Shown one piece after another: positions 33,560 through 46,905 of a stretch of 64,000 bases of DNA. Under the pieces are notes generated by a model. The model did not search any database. It saw only the letters and a list, made by a program, of their open reading frames with translations, and was not told the DNA's origin. How positions within the stretch are numbered: the first letter of the stretch is position 1; every line of letters starts with the position of its first letter. The DNA is from Leptasterias polaris (Eukaryota > Echinodermata > Asteroidea > Forcipulatida > Asteriidae), in contig JAZGTN010000022.1 of NCBI GenBank assembly GCA_037783415.1, positions 5,926,001-5,990,000 on the forward strand, in the 5' to 3' direction. The position numbers were made by a program, and so were the translations under genes.

Positions 33560-33892
33560 CACAACAAGCACAACAATTACAAGTCAAACAATAATTCTGC
33601 ATATTACTTACAGAAAACCAAAATGTTTGTTAATTTGAAAATCGTGGCAGACGGTGTGCTATTCTAGAAACTCTCTGATACTTGTTGAGCGTGGGTTTTT
33701 TTCCCGTTTGAGTCTTCGTTGTGGTAAGTTTATTGTGTCTTTCCGCCAAACTGTTACATATTTTATTGCTATTCAATTCAAAAAAAATATTCTTGAGATA
33801 GCAGTCATCACGAGATTACAAAAGAAATACATTAAGCACAACAAGCACAACAATTACAAGTCAAACAATAATTCTGCATATTACTTACAGAA
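33560..33892 (+). repeat. Perfect 56-bp direct repeats 277 bp apart
   Basis: 33560-33615 and 33837-33892 are identical (CACAACAAGCACAACAATTA... to ...TTACTTACAGAA). The 221 bp between them show no element structure. Far longer than any target-site duplication, so a local segmental duplication is more likely. Confidence 0.9.
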
Positions 33893-36800
33893 TCCTTTAG
33901 ATATAATAAAATATTCATCTTCCATTATAATGTTTGCATCACAAAACTGAAAACTAAATACATTGTTTTAAAATGAAGGTGCTAATAAGACACACAGTAA
34001 TAAACATTAAGTTGTTGTTTTATGTTCTGCTCTTAAGGCTATGCATCGTGACCTATAAAAATAAAATTCGATTTCACGATTGCCCAGAAAAATCCTCAAA
34101 TTGTTCGCTAAACTAGAAAGTTTTCTGCCCACAACATGAGACAAAATGACTGTCGCCTTGGTAACTACATCTTACATGTTAGCGTCTCCTTCTCCTCCTT
34201 ACCTTTCCTCCACGGTGTAGAGAGTCATCCACCCTCATCATCCTCCATCCACTCACATACATCCTCCCATCAACTCGTCTCCCATCCAACAACACCCAAA
34301 TTCGATTGGAACCTTCACTCAAAAACCTTGAGTATCGGTGCGCGATGCATGAGGGGAAAGCTTTGTACGGGGAGGCGCGTTGTTAAGGGCATTGCCACGC
34401 GGTAGTCTACCCGGGACTCAAAGCTTAGCGAACTGGGTGAAATCTTTTCTCCTCGTTATCAGAGAGAAATAAGATGAAGGTGGGGACTGGAGACGAAGAT
34501 GTAAGGAGGAGGGAAGAGGGATGAGTCGCAGCTGCGTCTCATATCGATTTAATTATCGACCAGGGATTAATTGGACAGATTTTAATTGTAGATGTATTTA
34601 AACGTGACAGCGTTGTTTTGGGTGGGCATGGCAACTCACTGGTTTCTAGTCTTCAGTTTGTTGGTAACCAACACGATGTTTGGGGGTATGCATGTTGAGT
34701 TTACTTATTCATTGGTTTGATAGTGATTACATCGGCTTTGCAAAAACATGACAAGACTCAAGATATAATGATCAATTGATACAGTACTTCTATTTTCTGA
34801 CGACTACAGTTAAAGTACGGGACAACTTCGTCCCTATGAAAAACAACAACAACTTGTCACACTAAATCGTGGCATTAGCGTATATTATTAAGGAAGTATT
34901 TTAGGTCGTTGAAATCATATCAAAATAAACCATCTCCAGACAAATAAATCATTAATAAAGCTGCTTTTACATCTAAACCATTTTATTAAACACTACAACA
35001 GTTGACATTTTAAACGCAAAATGAAATACATAAGCCACAATATTGTTAAAGACACGATCATACGTTATGTTTTTCACGAAACAGGTGATTGAACTTGTAG
35101 ATTTTCAAGCATTCAATACAAGTTAATTGCCAACTATAAATAATGGTTCTAATAATGATTCTAAAAGTCAGGGAGAAGAACGAATTGCGCCAATCAACGA
35201 CAAAGTGACCCTCAATTTATAGAGTTCTCTGGTCAACAAAAAAGGTTTTTGAACCAAATGGGTTGTCACACTAACGCCACCTGCTGACGAGCAAAATAAC
35301 ACGGGCATGGTAATCAGTTGAAAGGCACATTTTCCGACAACGGTTTCGCGGGCTTTTTACATAATTGAAATTATGAAATATTGGAAATCTGAAACTGACT
35401 ATTTCTATTTCAATTATTTTAACTATTTGTTATGGTAAGAAAATGGGCGTTTGGAATAATATTGACAAGCATACATTTTATTGATTCATTATTCCTTGTC
35501 CATTTCATGCGTAAGGAAACTAAGAAGTTGTTGAGTAGCTTCACAAACCCACGTGTTTTATTTGCCGATGCAATCAGTCGCAATGTGGGTTAGTAGCAGG
35601 CAACTTGTCGGTTCTCGAACCCTCTGTGACTCACATTCTACTCGCATGAATGTTTTCTTTGTGTGAAACCGTAGATGCTTATTTAGTTGGTATTGATGCA
35701 AGTTTTTCATCTTCAATATTCTCTGCCCATCACGATTAGTGAGGGAACGGATGTAAATTATGCCTAATGCGCTCAGATTAAGCTTTGAAAGACGCGCGAG
35801 AAACATGAATCGCTGTCGATGTGTTTTTGATCCGGCTCTCTCCATCGAACCTGCGCCCACCGATCTCAAATTCTAATCACTAGTCATCAGGTAGCTACCA
35901 CCCACAGACCCCAACCGCTTCCGAGCCCAGGAAAATCACGTTCCTCAACGCTGAAAGAAAGTAATAGGAATCGGCGTTTCACTGTTAATCACTGTAGCAA
36001 CTTGCCCCTTGCTTACCCCCTTCTATCTTCATACCCAACTATGCTAACTTCCTGTGGAAATCGCCGACTGGTAAATTGAGGGAAAGTTTTTACGGGAGGG
36101 GTTAAGCTCTTCCTTCTCGTCTCCGTTTTCTTGCAATTGACAAGTTGTCACCAAGTCCCACTTAAGACGGCATGGGTATGAACTGAGAGCCCGCTCGTTG
36201 ATTATTGGGCTATTAGCGACGATTCGGATGGTCCATTTGTGGGTGTTGAAGACAGAAGACTTGGCCTGGACTCAACGAGAGTACTCAAAAGTTCAGTAAC
36301 TTGCACGGACAAGTGGAACTGTACTTTAGAGGTGCTCTTCACTATGCTCTTTGAAGTGTTCCTAAAGAAAAATATAACCGAACAAGAGAACTTCGTACTG
36401 TAGTCTCATTTACAAGAATGGAAAAAAACACTAATTTGTTTAATAATATATCCCAGTTTGTTACTATACACGTCACGAAAAACAATTAGTTGATTTTGTG
36501 AAAGTTTATCAAATTATTATTAACGACACGTTATTTGTCAAAAATGTGTCAAACAATTTCGAAACTATTTTTCAATTAAGACAACTTTGTCTTAATTAAA
36601 AAGTAGTTTTGAAAAACTTAAAGTGTTCAAATTACAACATAAGTTTAAGTATTGAAAATTCACTTTCATCATTTAACAATCATTTAATTCATATCCTATT
36701 ACGTTAAAGGAACATTGTACTTGTTTTACTGTGAGGAACTGGTTTCATTCTTGTAAACAACACAATACAGAGGCTTGGTAGGAGTTTGAATTTCGATCTA

Positions 36801-37559
36801 ATTCGTTAATGAATGTCCCAGTTGCAAGCCTTATGCTGTGACCGTGAGTGTCTGGCTTTGTTATCGCCGTCAGACAGAGCTGTTTCACCCGCTAGCATCT
36901 TTTAAATTTCCCGCTGTTTCAAACGTGGAGAAAGGTTGTGTTCTCGGAATTAAAAACGTCGGCAGCAGCAAACACTGTCAATTCACGTACAAAGGGCTAT
37001 TGATTTAAACAATTAGAGTGAAATATTGAAATTAGATTTTTTTATTTTTTATTTTTTCAGCAGGCAATGTTTTCGCTACAGAAAGGTCATTTCAGAGTCG
37101 ATAAACATCCGTATAGTTGTTTCTTGAAAGGTCTATAAGTTTCAGGATCAGGAACTTTAGATAATCAGGGATGGGTTATTGAAATTGTTAGGTTTAGGTG
37201 GGCAAAAATATCTCCGTTGGACGTAAAGCTAACCAGTAAATCCAGACGTATGTATATTTGATATTTAGATAAAATGTAACAATGAAACATCGCTGCCACA
37301 TTTTCTCATTTTGTCTTTTGATCTGTACAATCGGGTTTAACATTGACGTCAGATATGTCTTGTCTTATCTATAATTCATACTCACTCTCAATTTATACTT
37401 TATATTTTCGAAGCCTTGTAAAAAGAAGAAGGAAAAACAAAAGAATACGTAAATCTTCATGTACCGGTTACAACTTGTACAATATTGTGTTATTACACCA
37501 TATTTCTAGACTGAAGGCTTCTTAAATTAGGGGTGATATTAGTGTGTCTATGCCTCCAT
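33893..37559. other. Gene-free stretch with mixed composition
   Basis: No supported gene. Pyrimidine-rich sequence at 34185-34290 passes into a GC-richer block (34330-34550). Other GC-richer segments lie at 35880-36260 and 36820-36970. The 103-codon minus-strand frame at 35558-35869 lacks support. A CTCF-like motif lies on the minus strand at about 35272-35286. Confidence 0.45.
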
Positions 37560-38160
37560 ACTTAGATAGTCATTATGGAGATTTAGGTGGCCACAAGTTT
37601 GACAATGGTTTGAAAGTTCACATTATACAGGTGGCTTTAGCGTACAAAAACACACAATTATAGTCAGGTGATGTCTGTTTTTATTACAATACACACACAA
37701 AAACTAGCCTCTTTGTCTTTGCCATACTATTATAAATGTTGTCTCGCTGTGTCAGCCCAAATAGACAATGGCCTGTGCACATAAAAGACAAATGGCCGCC
37801 ATGTCTTAGCCTGCATAGATGGTTGGCCTCAAAGTCAGAGTTGTAAGTAAACAGGGAGCATAAACATAGTGGCCATAATAGACAGGTGGCCTTTAGGTGA
37901 CCTGCACTTCTTTGCCGTAAGAGACTGGTGGTCTTTTCTTGTTGGCCGTAATAGACAGGTGGGCCGTTACGTATTGGCCTCAACAGACTGGTGGCTGTCG
38001 CTTGTTGGCCATCACATCAGGTGGCCTGTACTTCTGGAAACATAATACAGCTAAGAAAAACACCCCAAAACAAAACCAAAACCGTAAGTTCTTGGCCACA
38101 ATAAACAGGGGGGTTTCCGATTTTCGACAATACACAGGTGGTTTCCATGTTTCGGAGGTA
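37560..38160 (+). repeat. Irregular minisatellite with GGCC-TAATAGACAGGTGGCC motif
   Basis: More than ten imperfect units of roughly 30-45 bp share TTGGCC(G/A)TAATAGACAGG and TGGCC, for example near 37870, 37930, 37960, 38005 and 38092. Spacing is irregular. Frames of 75-104 codons on both strands here are translations of the repeat. Confidence 0.7.
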
Positions 38161-41100
38161 ATATAGTGACCATGTAATTGAAAATGTCGTTTTGTTTGAT
38201 ATGTAAAAAGGGAGGCATTGTTATGACGTATTGGGGATAAAGCAAACATGTTAAAATGTACAAATCCTTTACTACCGCTGTGTCTTTGCAATTACTAACC
38301 ATTATGATGCATTTAATTGTTGCCGTGATAAACATTGTGTGGTGTTGCAAACAAATCTTATACAATAAATCAGCAATAAATCAAGGTGATTTTCATGAAT
38401 GGAGTACTCGTCAGACCTCATCACTTCATTGTCACCTTGTTTTTATTTAGTTATTACCGTCAGGCGTTCATTGCTGCCATAAGGTCAAGTCATTCGCATC
38501 TTCTAACATGTTGACTTTATTAATCTTTTGTTTCACTGTAAATTATTGGCTTTCTCCTTTAGTGGAATGATTTGCATTTGAAAAGTCAGAACCTCAACGT
38601 GTTATACAGCGTACGTCATTAGCTTGTTTATGTCTAGGGAAAACTGGTGTTTTTTATTATTTAGATATTCTTTCTTCCTTCGGTTGCCATGGTTATCAGA
38701 CCAGGATAGACAAGGTAAACAGAACATATAAGCATTCGTTTAATGAAACATGAATGGTGTGGGATTACATACAGCTATCATCAAGGTTAGAGAACGATGA
38801 ACTCGTATACGCAGTCCGTGCTGCTTTTTATACACCCAAGACATTTGTACGCCTGCATGATTGCACTCCAAAAATACATGTGCTGCGGTATTAATGAGAG
38901 GGAGAAAAAATGCGTTGGCGAGGTGATTTGTTTGATACGACACTCAGACGTTAAAGATGTCAGACAGTTAGTAGTGATTATGACGAGAAATATTGTCCGC
39001 CCTCTATCATTATAATGTCCGATATGAGGAAATTTATGAGTATTTAACGAGCACCCCCGAATACGTATATAATTTAAGTGACCTATTTTCAACATAACAG
39101 AGATGTGAACAATTTACAAAATGTTATGACGTTCATGCTAATTATTACGTATATGCTAATGCTAATTACTGCGTACATGGTAATTAATGCGTCCATGCTA
39201 ACTAATGCGTGTATTGACTTTGAGACGGCATATTAACTATTTGTATGTAACTCACACAATGTATGCTAATACAAAATTATTTTGTTTCCTTTTAGTACAT
39301 TCTTTGCATAGTTTTTACCCGATAAGCTATTTGGGAAAAAACTCTCCCACATTTCTTATTTTGAATGCAACAAAGTTCCTTTTGTGATCTCATGAACAAC
39401 GCCCCCATTTGTCCAGATTAGGCAAACGCATCTCTAATAATTTGAACGGTATATTCCAGGGTGTCAAAGATTTTCTAGTTTTGAACTCGATCTTAGAAAG
39501 GATTCCACAAACTTTAATGCAGATGATTCGACGTCATCAGTCAGCACATTAAGTATCATTATACCATCATGAAATGTGTCACTTATTCTCTATGTGTTTT
39601 TCTCTCATCTTTCGATCATCACATTTTACTATGCATCAAAGAATTTTCTACAGTCTACGAAATCCCTGGTTTGCTTTTGATTCAACCCAAATTATTTACC
39701 TTTCGTTTATGTCTGGTAGAATTACATTTGCTTTGAGTTCGTGTCTTTATTGTGGACCACAACTGTTTGGAAGTCCAAACTTGAAGACGCACACACTTTC
39801 CTTTCAATCTTCCTTTGAGTTTTGAGCACGCGTTTATTTTGCTTTTTTGGATGTCACATCATTATTTGTTTATCGTTGACAGTGACATTGTAAAAATATT
39901 AAGTCCGTTTTTTGCCGGTCTGACCCAAACGTTTAGATTGAGATTTTTAAATATAACTATTTTTCTAGATAAGAGAAATTTTAAGCTTTCACGTTGCACG
40001 AAAAAACCACCCCAAAACACAACCCACACCAAAACCCCGATTAGTGATAATTAATTAAAAACTAAACTGAATCATTTTTTTGTGATGCCGACACTTTTGC
40101 ATGTTTTATCAAATGTTTTGCATTGTCAGTGGCATATGCGAAAGTTGTTGAATGTTTTTCGTTTTGTAAGAGCATCATCTATCAAAATTCGTTCAGAAGA
40201 AAACAATTATGACGTACAAACAAAATTCTTTCGGCAAAAGTCGGGCCATGCAAATCTAAGGATTGCATTACAATAATGGCCTATAGCTTGCTTAGTTTAA
40301 CAAATAGCAGCCTCCCCCACCCAAGAAAGAAAAAAAACAAAAAACGAAAACAAAAACGACAAACCACCAAACTCCGCATGTGTGTGTGGTTTGGTTAGCT
40401 ACAAAACGTCTGTCAGTTGGTCTGACTAGTTGTCTGTAGGCTATGTATCATTATTACCTGGCCATTGTAAAGTACAGCATACCTCATGGCTATTGAGATT
40501 TAAATAAGATGACGTCAAGAAAAAACAAAACCCAAGATCAACCCGATGCAGACAAGTAAATCAACATGGCCTAGCATCATCAATTGACAAAATCAATGTT
40601 ATTACTGACATTCTAAAACTAACACAAAGTGCTGCATATTATTACCATAGGCCTATACACCATTGGTAGCAATAACTAAAAGTCAGATTTTTAGAATGGT
40701 GGGAACGACAGTTTCCTCCAAATTTAATCCGCATCTTTACCTATCTTAAATTAAAAGGCTCATTGATTTACACATGTCAGAGATATTGCAACTAAAATAT
40801 CATGTTAAGTATTGATTGATATTTATGAACACTTGTATAGACATAAGCTGACAGACTAGCATTTGTGATTTCGCTTTGAAGGAGATAAAGTAAATGGTTG
40901 ACTGACAAATGAACATTGGGCATTTACTGACAAATGTTAAATTGGTCGAATTTGACTGAAACAAAAAGTGAATCTGATTAATACAGGGGAAAAAGAATTT
41001 TCAAGGGGTGGGGCGTTTTGAGCAGCAAAGCTAGGATTTTGATGCTACCCATTTACGGTGGATGGTTGCCAAGAGTAGCGGGGTGCTTGACATTGTAATG

Positions 41101-42289
41101 GTGCCAATAGCTGTCCTTTCTCTTGAGGTCTTTGTCACCACGGTGGGTCTTTGTCGTCATGCCCCTTGGGTCATGGTGGGTCTGTCACTGTTCAACAAGG
41201 GGTGAGGGTACCAGGGGAGGGGAACAAAGACATGTCAACAAAACAGTTAGGTGGGTCTAGGGCCCTCCTTTCCTACCGATGTCAAGAGATACAATTCCCA
41301 TTGAAACATGTCAGAGTGCACCTCATACAAATAGACGCATTGTACAGTTATAACAGCGTCAGGTCCGGCTCTAAATGTTTATCTCTTGTTTTTGCTTCAT
41401 ATTTATTTTAAGTTATTAATGATTTTCTTTTACAGAACACGTCAAATACTACCTCGAGTCCTGCTCTTGAATTGACGATGATGGGTTTGTCAAAGTAAAT
41501 TATATTAAGAAGTATATCTCACTTTTTTCTTGTTAGTATTTTCATGTGGACTGGTGGAAGAATTATGAAGTCTCTAAGTTTTGAGATTGTTTTTGTAAAA
41601 GAAGCTCCGTTGGAGCGATTGGTCGAAAGAAAGATACTGTATTACCGTTGGGTGGAAATTGTTCGGCAGCCTTGTCAGTTTTATAACCAGGAATTCACTA
41701 CATGTACCAAAATGACTGTTCTTGTATATTATTAAGAATCGCATACCTCGACCTGCTTTCTGGTAATGAAACATTGGGGGAAAAACTAGATGGATCGGCT
41801 TGACAACTCGTCCCAGTCTGCCCGAGCCTCGGTACGTGTTGGCACGCGTGGCTAAGATGAGACCCCGGACAGTCCGCGTGACTTTCCCCCTTCATTCACG
41901 CCACTCACCCTCCCCGAGTCACACCCGGTCGGGAACTACCGACCAACCGCAAAACAGTAGGGGACAAATTAGACATCATTGCTGCAAAAATAAATAGAAA
42001 TGACAGCGTGCCTCTTGTGCCAGCCTATCGGAAAACGAACTGTTGAAATTATAGTTTAATTAACATAAATAATTAAGCGCAGTGTCAGGTTGTAACGCGG
42101 TTGGGTCGCTTGACTTGAAAGACCCCGCCCATAACAGGTTGTGATAGGCGAATATGCCAGGGGGCCGGGTTGTACAAGTGCAATTTTAGGGCCGGCCGAT
42201 ACACACTGCCTTGCCCATATTGCCACACAAGACATGATACCTGTATAGGAATATATACACAAACCATGCGTTGTGATTCTGCCGTGCAT
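38161..42289. other. Gene-free stretch
   Basis: Mostly AT-rich with no supported gene. A short 4-unit repeat lies at 39134-39212. A GC-richer segment lies at 41780-41960. Multiple 60-100 codon frames lie on both strands without context. Confidence 0.45.
39134..39212 (+). repeat. Imperfect tandem repeat ATGCTAATTAYTGCGTAC, about 4 units
   Basis: Units of 18-24 bp: CATGCTAATTATTACGTA, TATGCTAATGCTAATTACTG, CATGGTAATTAATGCGTC and CATGCTAACTAATGCGTG. Confidence 0.8.
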
Positions 42290-42745
42290 TTATTAATGTG
42301 CTCGGGTTCAAGGGTTAAAAGTGCGCAGACATTCTTTGCACCGGAGTCAAAAACCGGCACACGGCGCGCCATCGCACGAGTTAGAGCATTGTATTGCATG
42401 GGCTTAGAAGCAGAGCGTCTGCCAAAGTTCGACACCGTAGCACTGCAGGACGAACTATAGGCTCGCTTCCTCATGGTAGACATCGTCAAGAGAATTTTAC
42501 CACATCTTAGACTTCAAAGTCTGATCGGGGGATTTAGAGCAGTGGATAGAAGTCACGGTTTGAAAGCACCGTGCTAGGGCAGGCTCCCATACCGTGCCAG
42601 AGCGCCTCCCGCCCCGTCAACATTAGAGGTGACGCGCTAAAGATACACCGCCGCGTGGAGCTAGAGGAACCCACCCAGTGCAACCGGCGACCTCCTCCAC
42701 CGAAGCTGACTTAGGAGGTGCCCGCTCGCTGACATCGCGTGTTCA
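42290..42745. other. GC-rich island 6
   Basis: About 450 bp of GC-rich, CpG-containing sequence. A 134-codon minus-strand frame (42489-42085) and a 96-codon + frame overlap its left part in opposite directions, so at most one could be real and neither has splice or family support. No tRNA or rRNA recognised. Confidence 0.3.
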
Positions 42746-45700
42746 AAGGTGAGACAGAGGCTAAATGGCAGCAACCATTGTTGGCCCTCAGCTGCTTTGA
42801 GTTTAGTCATTACATATCGAGAGTAAATTCAGTGCGAATGATATGTGGGTATGTTTGCCAATACGGCTGTGTGTGTGTTTGCCTATTGCAGGGTTGCAAG
42901 TTCACTGTCATGGTTCATACAGGATTCTAATGTGGTGATTATTTACCGACTGGCGTGCATTATTTAATCATACACTTCAGTGTCTAAAGCACCATTGTTC
43001 GTTGAACGCAGCGATTTGCAGGTACCACAGCCTTCAAAAAACACATTCTATTTTGCACTGCGCACACTATCCAACCGTAGTCAGCTGCAGTCATTTTATA
43101 AATAAAACAAATCACATTGATTTTAGACCAACAAATTTGACACAAAATATTGTCTTTCAATTCCACTTTACCAGAAGCCCACCAAAACTGGTTTTTGTTA
43201 GCTAAAAATACTGTTTTGAATATTACTGTTGTATAGTTACAGTTCATTTTGCAAGCATGATTATCGCCCACTTGGTACCACAGCTGGAAAATTTACTTTC
43301 AGAGATGTTTGTTTGGATTTTCCTCACGAAGCTTACCGTCAGTTATTGTTGGACCGCCACTGTACTTTTTGTTCATTTATGGTGTTTTTTCGTGTACATT
43401 TTGGCTGAAGAAACTGGCATCATTGCATTGCCGGTTTCTTCATGACAATCACTGTGAAAAGTGGTATACTCAGTGCATCCTTCCATACATAGATAATGAG
43501 GCAATTGAAAACAATTAGCAGAAATATTTGTTGTTCCTATTGATTCATTTATAGATATAATTTTTGCAGTGTTACCGGTATGGTGTGTTTTTGTAGTTAG
43601 TTTGTACTGATGCACTGTATAGGCCTATGTATAGTTAATCCCTTGTCCGTAACTGCGATCTGCCCGGCGGATGTATGTGTATCCCAGCCACAGGTTCCAT
43701 TTTAACCATTTGTATCTACCAATCATTATTCTAACCCAGCTTATATAACATCGAATACATCAAACAAGAAAGTGGTTCAGTATTCAGTATTCATCAAACA
43801 TAATGTTCATTATACTCTTGAAAGGTTTTCAATTTGTTATATTGTGCTTATATTTGCTTCTACATTGTTACGAATCTACGACTGTAAGATAAAAATGAAT
43901 GCATGGCCGGTCAAGATTAACATTCATCCAACATAAAACATATGGTCTCATTAAAATATATTGTAATTTTGTTTATGAAATAACACAAAATCTAACGCCT
44001 AAACGCAACAACTACTGACCAGATCGACTTGATCAACATTTTATCCGTTTGGTAGAGCTGGTAATAGGATCAAAAATTTAACAACAGGTGAATGCTTACT
44101 AAAGGCACTTGCTATGAAGGGTTTGTATATGAACTACCATGCATTTCCATACGCAAGGATTGCGAGTTTATACATTGTGCTTGTTGGCTGTTAAAAAATT
44201 CTTATGCACGAAGCAGGGTTAAATAAGTGGTGTAGAATCATCAATCAGACATGACTTATCATGCCTTCCTGCTAGCAGGCTTTTCAAGGAGGTCTAAAAT
44301 AACCAACTTCTTTTAAATTACGACCACAAGAAATGGTTTTAAAGCATTCACTTGAACCATCAGTTATCTGTAAGAATGCTGCTTGTAGTCGTTTTGGAGT
44401 AAACTGCACACCACTCTAATGCACCGTTATGAACGAAATGGATCACAGCTTACAGTTTATATTTGTTGTTCTGGAAACTTCAGTTGTGCTATTTTTCATC
44501 CACTATGGGACTCACTTGCTAATAGAAACCAAGAAAGGTGCAGAAAGGTACCCGAGTGTATGGTAGTTTCGCACCAAAACCTTTATCAATGAATACCAGG
44601 AATATGTCAGTTTGATTATTGTTGATTTTAATTATTTGCATTTGTATTAGGTTGAACTTAAATACAAAATAAAACTGCGTTATCATACAAAATGTTTTAA
44701 AACCTTTAGTTAAATTATTTTACTGGTTTAATAACCAATGAAAACGTTTGAATCTCTCATACAAAAAGGTAATTTGAAAATTATTGCGAGTCACAAGAAA
44801 ATCCGAAACACGTGATTTCGAAGTAATCTAAAATTTGAGTAAGTATTTGAGTTTAGACAAATTTAACATATTTCCTTCTCATAGTTTGCAAGAAATCTAT
44901 CAATTAAAAACAAATAAAATGTTTGTCACATAAAAAAAATATACCGTTAACAACTTTACTGTCAATTTGTTTAAAACTCGACATGCACTCGGACCTTGTT
45001 CTTTTGATCAATGTAAAATGTAACGAGTCATTACCATGTTGAAGACGACATAATGTTCAATGTCTTTTTGTTGTTGTTGGTAACTTGTTGACGTACGTGG
45101 AATCTTTTTTCTTCATAAAACTTCCGAGAAGTACCAATCTAAAAACGTAACCAAGAGCTTGCGTTTTGTGTTCATACCCACTTCACTTTATTTTGTTTAC
45201 CCAAAATCAAATAAAATTGTATAAATAACGTAAATTAGATCTTTAAATCGGTGGATATCCGCCATGATAGTGTTGGTAGATCGTGGTGCAGAGAGTAGCT
45301 TCACAAGCGGAAGTCAGGGCTTGCTAGCCTCTGTAGTTAACGCAATTGGTGCCAAACTGCATCAGTCTCTACTGCGTAAGGCTAAGACCTCGTGATGGCC
45401 TGGAAGTTTACGCGGGAAATGAAGGTCACAATGTATGCTTTTATCACATCTCAGCATAAACCTTTCCTTGTTGTGCTCGAATAGACATAGCTTTAAAGGG
45501 AAGGCGAAAATTAATGGCTGTAGAAGTAAAATCATTTGAAAAAATAAATCATACAACAATATTGTTAATGTTTGTGGTTTTCTGCGACAGTATGTTTGGT
45601 CGTATCAATGTTTGGGTTCTCAAATTGCAACACACAACAATAACATAATTATTGGATATTTATATATAGGCTTACGATTGTGTCAAAATAGATCAATACA

Positions 45701-46539
45701 CAAATAAAAAGAGAGAGGAATATTTGGCAAAAGTTGAGTATATGCATAGAAATTAAAAATGGAGTAACTTAGCTTATTTTAATTTTTATACCAAAAGTGA
45801 CCCTACGCTGATAGGTTTTAAGAAAATGTTTTAAAGAACAAGGTTACTATTTTCGTTCACTGAGGCCGCATTATGAATAGAAACGCTAGGTGCTGTTTAC
45901 AATTTACAGTGTTTGCATAACACTAAGACAAACTATGAATCATAAATAGGCATAAACGTACTTTTAAAACTCTTTCAAAAATAATGGTTGGACTACGTTT
46001 TTTGTTTTGTGTCAGTTTAAATCATTATTAAATAACTTCTTGAATGAGAATGTGATTGCACAAGCGTTTATAAGTGGAAAAACCTCGACATCACAAACCG
46101 ATGTCCAATTTGTGTTAATGATGTTGAAAAGTACCCAACAGCAAAGACAGGGCTGTCCATGGTTGTTACAGTAATACAATGCCATAGATGTTCCAGGTGG
46201 AAATGTCAAATTTGGAAAAGAAAACAAATTAAAACCAAACTGCAAACCTTGCAAGAAATGAAAAGCAACAATTTGTGTTTGATTGAAATGAAATTTACCT
46301 ATGGACAATTCAAATTTCCTATAATATGTAACAACTGATCCGTTTGGAGATATGATGAATAAGTAGCCTAGTTTTACACCTCTTAATAAATGAAAGGTTA
46401 CACCAGTTTGAAAATGGACAAGTTTACGTTTTGTTCTAGAAAGTTGTGGGCTTTAAAAGAACGTGTAGAAATCCTTAACTAGTCTAATGATTCGAGACAA
46501 ATTCAAACCAGAGTTGAAACTCATGTTTGTTCAAATTGC
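42746..46539. other. Gene-free AT-rich stretch
   Basis: No gene, RNA or repeat family recognised. Frames are all about 100 codons or shorter. A GC-richer patch lies at 45245-45420. Confidence 0.5.
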
Positions 46540-46905
46540 AAATCACCACCCACCGATCCCGACTCTGGAAAAGGGAGCACAGTCGCCCCAGAATGAAGAA
46601 GGGGAACTCGGTTAATTGGTCACGGTCTGCCGGGCCCTCACCGCCGGGAACCATTGCGGCGCCGCTGCTGTCGAAGCGAGCCGAGACCAGGGCCGAGACG
46701 ATGTCCTTGGCCGTGGGAACCAGGCCGGGGCTTGCGGTGCGTGCATGCTCCATACCTCCAAAGAATCACAACCTCTCGCACGCTGTGTCACCTACTGCGC
46801 GAGATTTCAGCTCCGGCTTTGCACGTGGAAACCTTGGAAAATGATTTGCTACAAACACGCACGCTTGGTGTACCATGCACAAGTCGTCGCGTCTTCCTTC
46901 TAATT
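46540..46905. other. GC-rich island 7, possible exon or promoter
   Basis: The most GC-rich block in the window, open in three forward frames (86-105 codons) and in one minus frame (46753-46484, 89 codons, MEHARTASPGLVPTAK...). The minus frame crosses a possible donor GATCG|GTGGGT and so could be a first coding exon. Openness in many frames is expected of GC-rich DNA, where stop codons are rare, so coding is not established. A promoter or conserved element is the alternative. Confidence 0.3.

Noticed and set aside
38684..38700. Second X-box GTTGCCATGGTTAT
   Set aside because: Left half fits but the right half lacks the required RGNAAC.
42085..42489. 134-codon minus-strand frame
   Set aside because: Overlaps an opposite-strand frame of 96 codons in a GC-rich island; no family motif.
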